Positions 16,518-25,683 of a stretch of DNA of 64,000 bases are shown here, in pieces; positions within the stretch are counted from its first letter, which is position 1, and each line of letters starts with the position of its first letter. The notes below the pieces were generated by a model. The model was not told where the DNA came from, did no database searches, and saw nothing but the letters and a program-made list of their open reading frames with translations. The position numbers and the translations under genes are program-made. Source of the DNA: Salaquimonas sp041736675 (GTDB lineage Bacteria > Pseudomonadota > Alphaproteobacteria > Rhizobiales > Rhizobiaceae); assembly GCA_041736675.1 (NCBI GenBank), contig JBGSTD010000048.1, positions 57,505 to 121,504 of the forward strand, read 5' to 3'.

Positions 16518-16635
16518 GGTAGTCTCCGCTTGTTTGCCCTTGAACAAAAATAGGGCCGAGCGTGTCAAAAAAACAATAATAAGCCGTCAATTACGCAAAA
16601 TAATCAAAACTTGTCGAGATTCGTTGCCTTGCATC

Positions 16636-16664
16636 CTTGCACCTCTCAAAGAGCCTCCTTATAT
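16636..16664 (+). promoter_or_regulatory. Candidate promoter of dnaK
   Basis: CTTGCA (16636-16641) is followed by TTATAT (16659-16664), about 140 bases before the dnaK start; a second CTTGCA lies 8 bases upstream (16628-16633). The arrangement resembles alphaproteobacterial RpoH promoters and the element before hslV, but it could be read as a vegetative promoter. Confidence 0.35.
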
Positions 16665-16804
16665 ACGCCGCAACGCTTCGGATCATGGATCAGTGGTTCG
16701 GGCAAAACCGGTAATATTCCAAAGGTTCTGTCCATCAATGCCGGCTTGAGGTTTAAACCAAGGGCCATATGGGTTGGGACAGTTCGCTACAAGGAGAAGA
16801 AAAC

Positions 16805-18727
16805 ATGGCTAAAGTAATCGGTATCGATCTTGGCACAACAAACTCTTGTGTATCTGTAATGGATGGCAAGGAAGCAAAAGTGATTGAAAATGCGGAGGGT
16901 GCACGTACAACCCCTTCCATCGTTGCATTTACCGAAGACGGTGAACGTCTTGTCGGCCAGCCTGCAAAACGCCAGGCCGTCACCAATCCCGAGAACACTC
17001 TTTTTGCGGTCAAACGTTTGATCGGCCGCCGGTTTGACGACAAGGCCGTGAAGAAGGACCAGAAGCTTGTTCCTTTCGAAATCGTCAAGGCAAGCAATGG
17101 CGATGCATGGGTAAAAGCCCATGGCGAAGAATATTCTCCATCACAGGTTTCAGCCATGATTCTTCAGAAAATGAAGGAAACTGCAGAATCCTATCTTGGT
17201 GAGAAAGTTACCCAGGCCGTTATCACTGTTCCTGCCTACTTCAACGATGCCCAGCGTCAGGCAACCAAGGATGCCGGCAAGATTGCCGGTCTAGAAGTCC
17301 TGCGCATCATCAACGAACCGACAGCGGCTGCTCTTGCCTATGGCCTTGACAAGAACGATGGCAAAACCATTGCCGTGTACGATCTTGGCGGCGGTACCTT
17401 TGACGTTTCCGTTCTTGAAATCGGTGACGGCGTGTTTGAAGTCAAATCCACCAACGGCGACACATTCCTTGGCGGTGAAGACTTCGACATGACCCTTGTG
17501 GATTACCTTGCCGACGAATTCCGCAAGGATCAGGGCGTCGATTTGAAAAAAGACAAGATGGCTTTGCAGCGTTTGAAAGAAGCTGCGGAAAAAGCCAAGA
17601 TCGAATTGTCCTCCTCTACCCAGACAGAGATCAACTTGCCATTCATCACAGCAGATGCGTCGGGCCCAAAACACCTGACCATGAAGCTGACCCGCGCCAA
17701 ATTCGAGTCACTGGTTGATGAGTTGATCAAGCGCACAGTCAAGCCGATGCAGGATGCCCTCAAGGACGCTGGCCTAAAGGCCGGTGAAATCGATGAGGTT
17801 GTTCTGGTGGGCGGCATGACTCGCATGCCAAAAGTTCAGCAAACCGTGAAAGAGTTTTTCGGCAAGGAACCTCACAAGGGTGTGAACCCCGATGAAGTTG
17901 TTGCGATGGGCGCAGCTATCCAGGCTGGTGTGCTTCAGGGCGATGTCACCGACGTTCTCCTTCTCGACGTAACACCGTTGTCGCTCGGTATTGAAACCCT
18001 TGGTGGCGTGTTTACCCGTTTGATCGACCGTAACACGACAATTCCGACGAAGAAGAGCCAGACTTTCTCGACTGCAGATGACAACCAGTCTGCCGTGACC
18101 ATCAGGGTTTCCCAGGGTGAGCGCGAAATGGCAGCCGACAACAAGATGCTCGGCCAGTTTGATCTGGTGGGTCTGCCACCGGCACCGCGCGGAGTTCCGC
18201 AGATCGAAGTGACGTTCGATATTGATGCGAACGGCATTGTGAATGTGTCCGCCAAGGACAAAGGCACAGGCAAGGAGCAGCAGATCTCGATCAAGGCTTC
18301 TGGCGGCTTGTCCGATGAGGAAGTCGAGCAGATGGTCAAGGATGCCGAGGCAAACGCCGGGGCAGACAAGGAACGCCGTGCTTTGGTTGAAGCGAAAAAC
18401 CAGGCTGAGGCAATGATTCATTCTGCAGAACAGTCTCTCAAGGAGCATGCCGACAAGGTTTCTGCCGGCGACAAGGCGGACATCGAATCTGCTATAGTTG
18501 ATTTGAAAGCCTCCATGGAATCAGGCTCTGCCGAAGACATCAAGGAAAAGTCCGAGGCATTGGCAAGCGCCAGCATGAAAATGGGTCAGGCAATCTATGA
18601 GGCTTCCCAGGCTGAGGCGGCCTCTTCTGACGCTGCACGTGATGCAGCCAAGGATGACCGTGATGAAGATATCGTTGACGCCGACTTTGAAGAAGTCGAT
18701 GACGACGATGAGAAAAAGTCTGCCTAA
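16805..18727 (+). CDS. dnaK: Molecular chaperone DnaK (Hsp70)
   Basis: DnaK is the ATP-driven Hsp70 chaperone working with DnaJ and GrpE. The 640-residue product has the nucleotide-binding domain opening KVIGIDLGTTNSCV, phosphate loop DLGGGTFDVSVLEIG, adenosine motif VGGMTRMPKVQ, the interdomain linker VLLLDVTPLSLGIE (about 390), the substrate-binding domain and a helical lid ending in an acidic tail (EEVDDDDEKK). ATG 16805 follows an excellent ribosome site (AAGGAGAAG); an open frame from 16769 is not family sequence. dnaJ follows after 109 bases; grpE is not nearby. Confidence 0.99.
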   Translation: MAKVIGIDLGTTNSCVSVMDGKEAKVIENAEGARTTPSIVAFTEDGERLVGQPAKRQAVTNPENTLFAVKRLIGRRFDDKAVKKDQKLVPFEIVKASNGDAWVKAHGEEYSPSQVSAMILQKMKETAESYLGEKVTQAVITVPAYFNDAQRQATKDAGKIAGLEVLRIINEPTAAALAYGLDKNDGKTIAVYDLGGGTFDVSVLEIGDGVFEVKSTNGDTFLGGEDFDMTLVDYLADEFRKDQGVDLKKDKMALQRLKEAAEKAKIELSSSTQTEINLPFITADASGPKHLTMKLTRAKFESLVDELIKRTVKPMQDALKDAGLKAGEIDEVVLVGGMTRMPKVQQTVKEFFGKEPHKGVNPDEVVAMGAAIQAGVLQGDVTDVLLLDVTPLSLGIETLGGVFTRLIDRNTTIPTKKSQTFSTADDNQSAVTIRVSQGEREMAADNKMLGQFDLVGLPPAPRGVPQIEVTFDIDANGIVNVSAKDKGTGKEQQISIKASGGLSDEEVEQMVKDAEANAGADKERRALVEAKNQAEAMIHSAEQSLKEHADKVSAGDKADIESAIVDLKASMESGSAEDIKEKSEALASASMKMGQAIYEASQAEAASSDAARDAAKDDRDEDIVDADFEEVDDDDEKKSA

Positions 18728-18836
18728 GGTTGACACAGTGATAAGCCTCGCCTTGAAATCCAGCGGACTATGTCCCGGATTTTGGGGCGGGGTTTTTATT
18801 TTTTACTGATATGGATAGATAGGCGGGCTAGGGATA

Positions 18837-19967
18837 ATGGCCAAAACTGACTACTATGAATTGCTGAGTGTCGAGCGCACTGCAGACGAAAAGGAGCTCA
18901 AAAGCGCCTTTCGCAAAATGGCAATGAAACACCATCCTGACCGCAACCCGAACGATCCGACGGCCGAAGCCAAATTCAAGGAAATCAACGAAGCCTATGA
19001 TGTGCTGCGCGATCCGCAAAAACGCGGGGCGTATGACCAGTTTGGTCATGCGGCGTTCGAGCAGGGCGGCGGCTTTGGCGGCGGTCAGAACGGAATGGGC
19101 GGTGGCTTCTCGGATATCTTTGAAGACCTTTTCGGCGAGATGATGGGCGGCCGTGGCCGCCGGTCTTCGGGCGGGCGCGAGCGCGGTGCCGATCTTCGAT
19201 ACAATATGGAGATTACGCTGGAAGAGGCCTATGAAGGCAAGACCGCGGAAATATCGGTTCCAACGGCCATGAGTTGCGAAACGTGCTCGGGGTCAGGTTC
19301 AAAGCCCGGAACAAGCGCAAAGACCTGTTCAACCTGTTCCGGCTCGGGAAGAGTGCGTGCGGCTTCCGGTTTCTTTTCAATCGAGCGCACTTGTCCGCAG
19401 TGCCAAGGCCGCGGTGAAGTCATTTCCGATCCTTGCGGCACTTGCCGCGGACAAGGCCGGGTAACCAGGGAGCGCTCCCTTTCGGTCAATATTCCCGCCG
19501 GTATCGAGGATGGCGTTCGCATCCGTCTTGGCGGTGAGGGCGAAGCCGGTGCGAGGGGCGGACCTTCAGGTGACTTGTACATTTTCATTTCCGTCAAACC
19601 TCACGCCTTTTTCCAGCGCGATGGTGCCGATTTGTATTGCCGGGTTCCTGTATCGATGATCACAGCCGCGTTGGGCGGTCAGTTCGAGGTAACAACGCTC
19701 GACAGTACCAAGTCGCGTGTCAAAATTCCCGAGGGAACCCAAACCGGCAAACAATTCCGCCTGAAAGGCAAAGGCATGCCCGTCATGCGCTCGACAAATC
19801 TGGGTGATCTGTATATTCAGGTTGTCACTGAGACGCCGCAAAAGCTGACAAAGCGACAGCGCGAATTGCTGGAAGAATTTGAAGAAATTTCTTCCGATCA
19901 AAATAGCCCCGAATCGACCGGATTTTTCTCCAAAATGAAGAGTTTCCTGGACGGTCTTGCAGAATAG
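18837..19967 (+). CDS. dnaJ: Molecular chaperone DnaJ (Hsp40)
   Basis: DnaJ delivers substrates to DnaK and stimulates its ATPase. The 376-residue product has the full type I architecture: J domain (1-70) with the HPD triad in KHHPDRNP, a Gly/Phe-rich linker (about 75-115, GGGFGGGQNGMGGGF), the zinc domain with four CxxCxGxG repeats (CETCSGSG, CSTCSGSG, CPQCQGRG, CGTCRGQG) and the C-terminal substrate-binding domains. It is in the usual place after dnaK, and the PmtA-like gene follows after 24 bases. Confidence 0.98.
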   Translation: MAKTDYYELLSVERTADEKELKSAFRKMAMKHHPDRNPNDPTAEAKFKEINEAYDVLRDPQKRGAYDQFGHAAFEQGGGFGGGQNGMGGGFSDIFEDLFGEMMGGRGRRSSGGRERGADLRYNMEITLEEAYEGKTAEISVPTAMSCETCSGSGSKPGTSAKTCSTCSGSGRVRAASGFFSIERTCPQCQGRGEVISDPCGTCRGQGRVTRERSLSVNIPAGIEDGVRIRLGGEGEAGARGGPSGDLYIFISVKPHAFFQRDGADLYCRVPVSMITAALGGQFEVTTLDSTKSRVKIPEGTQTGKQFRLKGKGMPVMRSTNLGDLYIQVVTETPQKLTKRQRELLEEFEEISSDQNSPESTGFFSKMKSFLDGLAE

Positions 19968-19991
19968 GACTCCTCATTTGGGGAGAAAAAA

Positions 19992-20588
19992 ATGAACCAG
20001 ATTATTTCTTTCAAAGACCGGTTCCTGAACGATTTTCGCTTCTTGAGAGAGTGGGCCCGCACCCCCAAATCCATCGGTTCAATTACCCCTACCAGCAAAA
20101 TAGCTGCAAAATCCATGGCGGCACTCATCCCCGCCAATTCGACGCTCCCGATTCTGGAACTTGGTTCAGGCACCGGTCCGATTACCCGCGCAATTCAGGC
20201 CTCGGGCGTCAGGCCGGAAAGGCTTGTTTGTGTTGAGTACAATCCCGATTTTTGCAGGCACTTGCGGCATAATTTTCCAGGTATCAATGTGGTTGAAGGA
20301 GATGCCTTCGCACTTGAAACAACCCTTGCAGCCTATGGTGATCAGAAATTCGCCGCCATTTTAAGCGGGCTTCCCCTGCTGAACTTCAACCCGCAGCAAC
20401 GCATTTCCTATATCGAAAACGGGTTGAAATGGCTCAACCCGGGCGCTCCCTTTATTCAACTGTGCTACGGACCCAAGCCCCCCGTAAAAGCGAAGCCGGG
20501 CGTATTTTACACCGAGCCGACAAAATGGATATTGTCAAATGTTCCCCCGGCGAGATTTTGGGTATACCGGTCCGTCCTTGCGGAGTGA
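19992..20588 (+). CDS. Class I SAM methyltransferase, PmtA-like
   Basis: A 198-residue S-adenosylmethionine-dependent methyltransferase of class I fold, with the SAM-binding glycine motif ILELGSGTGPITRAI (about 55-69) and a second-strand acidic residue in VCVEYNPDF. The N-terminus FLREWARTPKSIGSITPTS resembles the phospholipid N-methyltransferases (PmtA) that convert phosphatidylethanolamine to phosphatidylcholine in rhizobia, and the motif SGLPLLNF sits where PmtA has its catalytic-loop residues. A phospholipid role is thus likely but not proved; an rRNA adenine methyltransferase relative is the main alternative. The ribosome site is strong (GGGGAG). It probably shares the dnaJ transcript. 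Confidence 0.72.
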   Translation: MNQIISFKDRFLNDFRFLREWARTPKSIGSITPTSKIAAKSMAALIPANSTLPILELGSGTGPITRAIQASGVRPERLVCVEYNPDFCRHLRHNFPGINVVEGDAFALETTLAAYGDQKFAAILSGLPLLNFNPQQRISYIENGLKWLNPGAPFIQLCYGPKPPVKAKPGVFYTEPTKWILSNVPPARFWVYRSVLAE

Positions 20589-20611
20589 GTGAAAATATCA
20601 AGTGAGGAAAA

Positions 20612-21190
20612 TTGCACAAGAGGCCTGAAATTCTTATCCTTGCCGGCTCAACAAGGGCAGGCTCCCACAACCAGAGCCTTGCAGATGCCTTTGCCAGCGA
20701 ACTGGTAAACCATGACTGCGATATCACCCGCTTGTCATTGGCCGATTATGATCTGCCGGTTTTCAATCATGACCTTGAACAGGAAAAAGGTGTTCCGGAA
20801 AACGCGATGAAACTGGCACGCCAGTTTCACAGACATTCAGCAATCATACTGGTCTCACCTGAATATAACGGCTCGTTCACGCCATTGATGAAAAATACCA
20901 TAGACTGGATCAGCCGTGCCCCGTCGTCCAACAAATCACTGGCACCCTTCAAGAACAGGCTGGCTGCAATCGCTGCCTGCTCTACAGGGGCGATGGGCGG
21001 GATATCAGGTCTTGGCCATCTGCGCGATGTGCTGGTGCGCCTGGGAATGCAGGTAATCAGCGAGCAGACAGCTGTCGCCAATGCAGAAAACGCTTTCGAC
21101 GACAGGGGAAACCTGGTCCAAGAGCGCGCTGCCAGGCTGATGAAGCAGGCCTGCCATTCGCTGGTTGAAAAGGCGACACTGCTTGGCTAG
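20612..21190 (+). CDS. NADPH-dependent FMN reductase family flavoprotein
   Basis: A 192-residue flavodoxin-fold reductase. It has the phosphate loop of the family, LAGSTRAGSHNQSLA (about 10-24), and the conserved SPEYNGSFTPLMKNTIDW (about 83-100) that packs on the flavin, then GMGGISGLGHLRDVL-type residues near the isoalloxazine site. Members include FMN, chromate and quinone reductases, so the physiological substrate cannot be fixed. The start is TTG 20612, supported by GAGGA shortly upstream and by the family N-terminus; no ATG fits. It lies 23 bases after the PmtA-like gene and 60 bases before pyrF. Confidence 0.87.
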   Translation: MHKRPEILILAGSTRAGSHNQSLADAFASELVNHDCDITRLSLADYDLPVFNHDLEQEKGVPENAMKLARQFHRHSAIILVSPEYNGSFTPLMKNTIDWISRAPSSNKSLAPFKNRLAAIAACSTGAMGGISGLGHLRDVLVRLGMQVISEQTAVANAENAFDDRGNLVQERAARLMKQACHSLVEKATLLG

Positions 21191-21250
21191 TAAGCGGACG
21201 GCGATCCATCCGCGCAGTGATCCGGCAGAAAAACTTTTAGGAGAATTGGA

Positions 21251-21964
21251 ATGACTGCATCGGCAAAGAACGTCTCACCATCTGATCGCCTTATATTGGC
21301 TATGGATGTGCCAACCGTCAAAGAGGCTGAGGTCATCATCGCGGATCTGGGAGACACGGTTACATTTTACAAAATTGGCTATCAACTGGTCTTTGCAGGC
21401 GGCCTTGAATTGGCGAGAGACCTGAAGGTCTCCGGTAAAAAAGTGTTTTTGGACATGAAACTGCTTGATATCGACAACACGATTGCCAAGGGCGTTGAAA
21501 ACATCGTGAAAATGGGCGTTGATATGCTGACTTTGCACGCTTATCCAAAGGCCATGCGGGCAGCGGTCGAAGCGGCCAGGGGTTCAAATCTTTGCCTGTT
21601 GGGGGTAACGGTCCTCACTTCGATGGACGATGGTGATTTGCGAGCCGCGGGATATTCGGCAAGCGCCGAAGAACTGGTTTTACAGCGCGCCCGTGATGCC
21701 AAGGCATCCGGAATGGGTGGAATTGTGGCCTCCGCCCTCGAAGCAGAAAAAATTCGGGCGGCAGTCGGCAGCGATTTGGCGCTCGTGACACCGGGTATTC
21801 GCCCTGTTGGCGCTGATGCTGGCGATCAAAAGCGAGTTATGACTCCCTCCAATGCCTTGAAGGCGGGTGCATCGCACCTTGTTGTGGGCCGGCCAATTCT
21901 GGAAGCGGTTGACCGCAAGGCTGCAGCCAGCGACATTCTTGCCGATATGATGAGAGTGCTTTGA
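21251..21964 (+). CDS. pyrF: Orotidine 5'-phosphate decarboxylase
   Basis: PyrF decarboxylates OMP to UMP, the final step of de novo pyrimidine synthesis. The 237-residue TIM barrel has the active-site DxKxxD motif in FLDMKLLDIDNTIAKGV (about 73-89), the substrate loop with LALVTPGIRP, and the phosphate-binding VVGRPIL near the end. Length and spacing are normal. A strong ribosome site (AGGAG) precedes the ATG. The following 233-base intergenic region contains a perfect inverted repeat. Confidence 0.97.
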   Translation: MTASAKNVSPSDRLILAMDVPTVKEAEVIIADLGDTVTFYKIGYQLVFAGGLELARDLKVSGKKVFLDMKLLDIDNTIAKGVENIVKMGVDMLTLHAYPKAMRAAVEAARGSNLCLLGVTVLTSMDDGDLRAAGYSASAEELVLQRARDAKASGMGGIVASALEAEKIRAAVGSDLALVTPGIRPVGADAGDQKRVMTPSNALKAGASHLVVGRPILEAVDRKAAASDILADMMRVL

Positions 21965-21992
21965 CATAACCATTTCGAAGACGGCCGTCAAA

Positions 21993-22012
21993 AGGTTACA
22001 AAAATGTAACCT
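21993..22012. promoter_or_regulatory. Perfect 8-bp inverted repeat before the DUF2852 gene
   Basis: AGGTTACA (21993-22000) and TGTAACCT (22005-22012) are perfect inverted copies around AAAA, 28 bases after pyrF. No T run follows, so a terminator is unlikely; the symmetry suits a dimeric regulator site or a promoter-proximal operator for the downstream gene. The binding protein is unknown. Confidence 0.5.
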
Positions 22013-22197
22013 CGCGGTAATTTTCCAATCTTGAAATTGCATCTGCCCGTTCTTAGGTGAATTGAAGCGGGCGGTATGGTCCGTACCACGTTTCTTGCGA
22101 AGCTTCCGGGTAAAACCGGATCGACCCTTCGAAAGGCCAATGATTTGGCTTCGAGAGCAGGGTGGCATGCAGGAACATTGTTTAGAGGGCAAACACT

Positions 22198-22689
22198 ATG
22201 AATACGACTTACGACAATGACACCAGATCAGGACGCATCGCCAAGGCGATGATCCGCCCGGCCTGGACTCCTGTGACCATTGCCATGATGATCATTGGCT
22301 TTATGATATTCTGGCCGCTTGGTCTTGCCATGATTGCTTATATCCTTTGGGGCGACAGGCTTGAAGAGTTCAAATCCAGCGTAAATGAAAAGACAGACCG
22401 GTTTTCCAAAGGCTGGAGCCGTGATTGCGGATCACATCGCAACCATTCGTCACGTTCAGGCAATGTGGCATTTGACGAGTGGCGTGACGCCGAAATCGAG
22501 CGCCTGCGCGAAGAACGCCGCAAGCTTGAAGAAATGCGTAGCGAGTTTGAAGATCACATCCGCGAAATGCGCCGTGCCAAGGACAGCAAGGAGTTCGACG
22601 AATTCATGTCCAGATACAAGCGCAACACTGCGACAGGCGAAGACAGCGCAAGTCGCAAGCCCGGCAAGAAATCAGTGCCAGACGTTTGA
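22198..22689 (+). CDS. DUF2852-family membrane protein
   Basis: A 163-residue protein matching the alphaproteobacterial DUF2852 type, of unknown function. Residues about 20-50 form a hydrophobic segment (TPVTIAMMIIGFMIFWPLG, then LAMIAYILWGDRLEEF) that could be one long or two short membrane helices. After a Ser/Gly/His-rich linker, residues about 92-140 are a highly charged coiled coil (WRDAEIERLREERRKLEEM) ending in EFDEFMSRYK. The ribosome site is good (AGAGGG). It is preceded by a long leader with a perfect inverted repeat and followed by a strong terminator, so it is probably its own transcription unit. Confidence 0.75.
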   Translation: MNTTYDNDTRSGRIAKAMIRPAWTPVTIAMMIIGFMIFWPLGLAMIAYILWGDRLEEFKSSVNEKTDRFSKGWSRDCGSHRNHSSRSGNVAFDEWRDAEIERLREERRKLEEMRSEFEDHIREMRRAKDSKEFDEFMSRYKRNTATGEDSASRKPGKKSVPDV

Positions 22690-22713
22690 GACCGGCAATC
22701 GGATAGTTTCAGG

Positions 22714-22739
22714 ACGGGGCTTTTTGCCCCGTTTTTTTT
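22714..22739 (+). terminator. Rho-independent terminator after the DUF2852 gene
   Basis: ACGGGGC (22714-22720) and GCCCCGT (22726-22732) form a GC-rich 7-bp stem with a TTTTT loop, followed by an uninterrupted T run to 22739. It lies 25 bases after the stop codon. Confidence 0.92.
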
Positions 22740-22788
22740 GATGGCTTATCAACTTGGTTGGGTTGCCAGAATCAGCTAGAATTTTCAG

Positions 22789-23547
22789 ATGGCATTTGGA
22801 TTGTTCAAATCATTTTCCACTCCCAAAAAACAGGTTTCCAGAGATCGCATTCTGGAAGTCGACGGCGAAGCAATGGCTGTGAAGGTTGTTGAACATCCCA
22901 AATCCAGAAGGATCACCTTGCGGTTGCTGCCCGGGGGAAGCAGTCTCAAGGTGACAATGCCCGCCCATGTCAGCGAAAGAGAGCTTGACGATTTTCTTCA
23001 TCGCAATCGCAACTGGGTCGCAGCCCGTAAATCCCGCCTGCCTGACAAGATAGAAATTGGCGAAGGTGCCACCATTCCGTATCTCGGGATTGAACACTCG
23101 ATTGTTCATCTTGATCGTCTGCGCGGGGTCGTCGAACCGAAGGTGGTTTCAGGCGTCCCCACAATTCTTGTCCCTGGCGATATAAGGCACATAAAACGCA
23201 AATTGGTGGATTTCCTCAAACAGCGTGCTCGCGAGGAGCTTAACGAAGCCGTGGCACGCCATTCAAGCGCACTTAACGTCCGCTCCAAGCAAATCAGGAT
23301 AACCGATTCAACCAGCCGCTGGGGATCGTGCTCATCAACCCGAACCCTTTCGTTTTCCTGGCGTATCATCATGGCTCCACCCGCTGTATTGGACTATCTT
23401 GCAGCGCATGAAGTTGCACATTTGCGGGAAATGAACCACTCGGACCGTTTTTGGAACCACGTCCGAAACGTCTGTCCGCAAATGGAAAGCCACAAAGCCT
23501 GGCTGCGCAAGAATGCCGCGATGTTGCATGCCGTCAGTCTGGATTGA
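22789..23547 (+). CDS. YgjP-type zinc metallopeptidase (M48, DUF45)
   Basis: A 252-residue member of the YgjP/DUF45 group of putative zinc peptidases. The metal site is AAHEVAHLREMNHS, giving H207, E208 and H211 of HExxH and a probable third ligand at H217. The preceding conserved block SRWGSCSSTRTLSFSWRIIMAP is diagnostic of the family. The N-terminal half (RRITLRLLPGGSSLKVTMP) is beta-rich. No signal peptide or membrane segment is seen, so it is cytoplasmic; substrates are not known to me. It lies between the DUF2852 terminator and trpF, probably on its own promoter. Confidence 0.88.
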   Translation: MAFGLFKSFSTPKKQVSRDRILEVDGEAMAVKVVEHPKSRRITLRLLPGGSSLKVTMPAHVSERELDDFLHRNRNWVAARKSRLPDKIEIGEGATIPYLGIEHSIVHLDRLRGVVEPKVVSGVPTILVPGDIRHIKRKLVDFLKQRAREELNEAVARHSSALNVRSKQIRITDSTSRWGSCSSTRTLSFSWRIIMAPPAVLDYLAAHEVAHLREMNHSDRFWNHVRNVCPQMESHKAWLRKNAAMLHAVSLD

Positions 23548-23697
23548 ACCGCGCAGTCAGCGCTTCCCGGTTTTGCTACCGGTCTGGACTCAATGACGTT
23601 TTCGTGCGACTTCAAATCCGAAAACCCTGGCAGCTTGCCAGGTCTGATGGTTGGGTAATTTTTCTCGGCCCGTTTTGACTAGAACCAGAGCGTGATC

Positions 23698-24393
23698 ATG
23701 CACACTGATATCAAGATTTGTGGTCTGTCGACAGAACAGGCAGTGACCTCTGCCATTGATGCGGGCGCAGAAATGATCGGTTTCATATTCTTTGAAAAAA
23801 GCCCCCGGCATTTGGATATTGAGGCTGCTGCACAGCTCGCGCAATTGGCAGGAAACCGTGTGGCCAAGGTTGCAGTAACTGTCAATGCAGATGACGGTTA
23901 TCTGGATGAAATCGTTGCAAGCGTCAGACCAGATTTCCTGCAACTTCACGGAAATGAAAGCCCGCAACGTGTCACCGAATTGAAAAAGAGGCACGGACTT
24001 CGCGTTATCAAGGCTTTTGCAATCAGGCAAGCTGCAGATTTTGACAAGTTGGAACCTTATGAGGGCATTGCCGACAAGTTTCTGCTGGACGCCAAGGCTC
24101 CGGAGGGTTCGGTTCTGCCGGGCGGCAACGGTGTCTCTTTTGATTGGAGACTTCTCGGGCAATTGCATACACCTACACCTTATCTGCTGTCCGGCGGCCT
24201 CGACGAACTCAATATTGCAACTGCGCTGGAAATTTCCGGCGCAAAGTCAATTGACGTTTCGTCTGGTGTTGAATCGGCACCCGGCGTAAAAGACATTGCA
24301 AAGATTGCAACATTCATTAAGACCGTCAGGGCAAGGGATCTGTCGCAAGGCAATTCCGGCACAAGGCCCGAGAGCATACCAAAGGCGGGATAA
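23698..24393 (+). CDS. trpF: Phosphoribosylanthranilate isomerase
   Basis: TrpF isomerises phosphoribosylanthranilate to CdRP, the third tryptophan step. The 231-residue barrel has the catalytic cysteine in DIKICGLST and the FIFFEKSPRHLD motif near residue 30, the catalytic aspartate region KFLLDAK, and the phosphate loop LSGGLDELNI with DVSSGVESAPGVKD near the end. ATG 23698 was preferred to an in-frame GTG at 23692. The C-terminal 15 residues after FIKTVRA are extra. trpB follows after 39 bases and trpA after that, the standard alphaproteobacterial trpFBA operon, here followed by accD and folC. Confidence 0.95.
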   Translation: MHTDIKICGLSTEQAVTSAIDAGAEMIGFIFFEKSPRHLDIEAAAQLAQLAGNRVAKVAVTVNADDGYLDEIVASVRPDFLQLHGNESPQRVTELKKRHGLRVIKAFAIRQAADFDKLEPYEGIADKFLLDAKAPEGSVLPGGNGVSFDWRLLGQLHTPTPYLLSGGLDELNIATALEISGAKSIDVSSGVESAPGVKDIAKIATFIKTVRARDLSQGNSGTRPESIPKAG

Positions 24394-24432
24394 CACCTGT
24401 TATCAAACGTTCGCAAAAACAGAGGCAATACG

Positions 24433-25653
24433 TTGAACAAGCAAACAGCACCCAATTCATTTCGCACCGGCCCCGACGAAAACGGTCATTTTGGACTTTT
24501 CGGTGGCCGCTACGTTGCAGAGACCCTTATGCCGCTCATTCTTGAGCTTGAGCAGGCCTACAAGGATGCGAAAGCAGACCCCGAATTTGCCGCCGAACTC
24601 GCCTATCTCAACAAGCATTACACCGGGCGTCCCTCGCCGCTCTATTTTGCCGAACGGCTGACCGAGCACCTCGGCGGTGCAAAGATTTACTTCAAGCGGG
24701 ATGAGCTCAACCATACCGGCTCTCACAAGATCAACAATTGCCTAGGCCAGATATTGCTTGCCAAGCGCATGGGCAAGAAGCGGATTATCGCTGAAACCGG
24801 CGCTGGACAACATGGAGTAGCCTCCGCAACAGTTGCTGCACGGTTCGGTTTCCCCTGCGTTGTATACATGGGCAAGACCGATGTGGAGCGCCAATCTCCA
24901 AACGTTTTCCGTATGAAATTGCTGGGTGCGGAGATTGTCCCCGTAACAGCTGGCGCCGGAACCCTCAAAGATGCCATGAACGAGGCATTGCGCGACTGGG
25001 TAACCAATGTCGAGGATACCTATTACCTTATTGGCACGGCAGCAGGCCCGCATCCATATCCCGAGCTTGTTCGCGATTTCCAGTCGGTTATAGGCAATGA
25101 AACCCGCACCCAGTTGATGGAAGCCGAAGGCCGCGCGCCTGATATGCTGATTGCTGCCGTTGGCGGCGGATCAAACGCGATCGGCCTGTTTCACCCATTC
25201 CTTGATGACAAGGACGTTCAGATTGTCGGCGTTGAAGCAGGTGGTCACGGCCTCAAGGGGAAGGAGCATTGTGCTTCTCTGACTGCGGGCCGCCCGGGCG
25301 TTTTGCATGGCAACCGCACCTATTTGTTGCAGGACGATGACGGCCAGATTTTTGAAGGCCACTCGATATCGGCAGGACTTGATTACCCAGGTATCGGACC
25401 AGAGCATTCCTGGCTGAAGGAAACAGGCCGGGTCGAATATATCCCAATCCTTGATACCGAGGCTCTTGAAGCATTCCAGCTACTGTGCCGTGTCGAGGGA
25501 ATTATCCCTGCGCTTGAACCATCCCATGCCTTGGCCGAAGTTGTAAAACGCGCACCAAAAATGAAAAAAGACCAGATTATTGTCATGAACCTTTGCGGCC
25601 GCGGCGACAAGGATGTGTTTACTGTTGGCAAGGCACTTGGCTTTAACCTTTAA
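24433..25653 (+). CDS. trpB: Tryptophan synthase beta subunit
   Basis: TrpB joins indole with serine, using PLP, to make tryptophan. The 406-residue product has the PLP lysine in HTGSHKINNCLGQ (about residue 100), the phosphate-binding GGGSNAIG, and the monovalent cation region near GLDYPGIGPEHSWL. The start is a TTG at 24433 with GAGG upstream; the N-terminus then reads NKQTAPNSFRTGPDENGHFG, which runs directly into the family's GHFGLFGGRYVAETL. It is a TrpB1-type partner of TrpA, encoded 30 bases downstream. Confidence 0.97.
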   Translation: MNKQTAPNSFRTGPDENGHFGLFGGRYVAETLMPLILELEQAYKDAKADPEFAAELAYLNKHYTGRPSPLYFAERLTEHLGGAKIYFKRDELNHTGSHKINNCLGQILLAKRMGKKRIIAETGAGQHGVASATVAARFGFPCVVYMGKTDVERQSPNVFRMKLLGAEIVPVTAGAGTLKDAMNEALRDWVTNVEDTYYLIGTAAGPHPYPELVRDFQSVIGNETRTQLMEAEGRAPDMLIAAVGGGSNAIGLFHPFLDDKDVQIVGVEAGGHGLKGKEHCASLTAGRPGVLHGNRTYLLQDDDGQIFEGHSISAGLDYPGIGPEHSWLKETGRVEYIPILDTEALEAFQLLCRVEGIIPALEPSHALAEVVKRAPKMKKDQIIVMNLCGRGDKDVFTVGKALGFNL

Positions 25654-25683
25654 TTCCCAATTCAGTTTGCAAAGACCGTTTTC

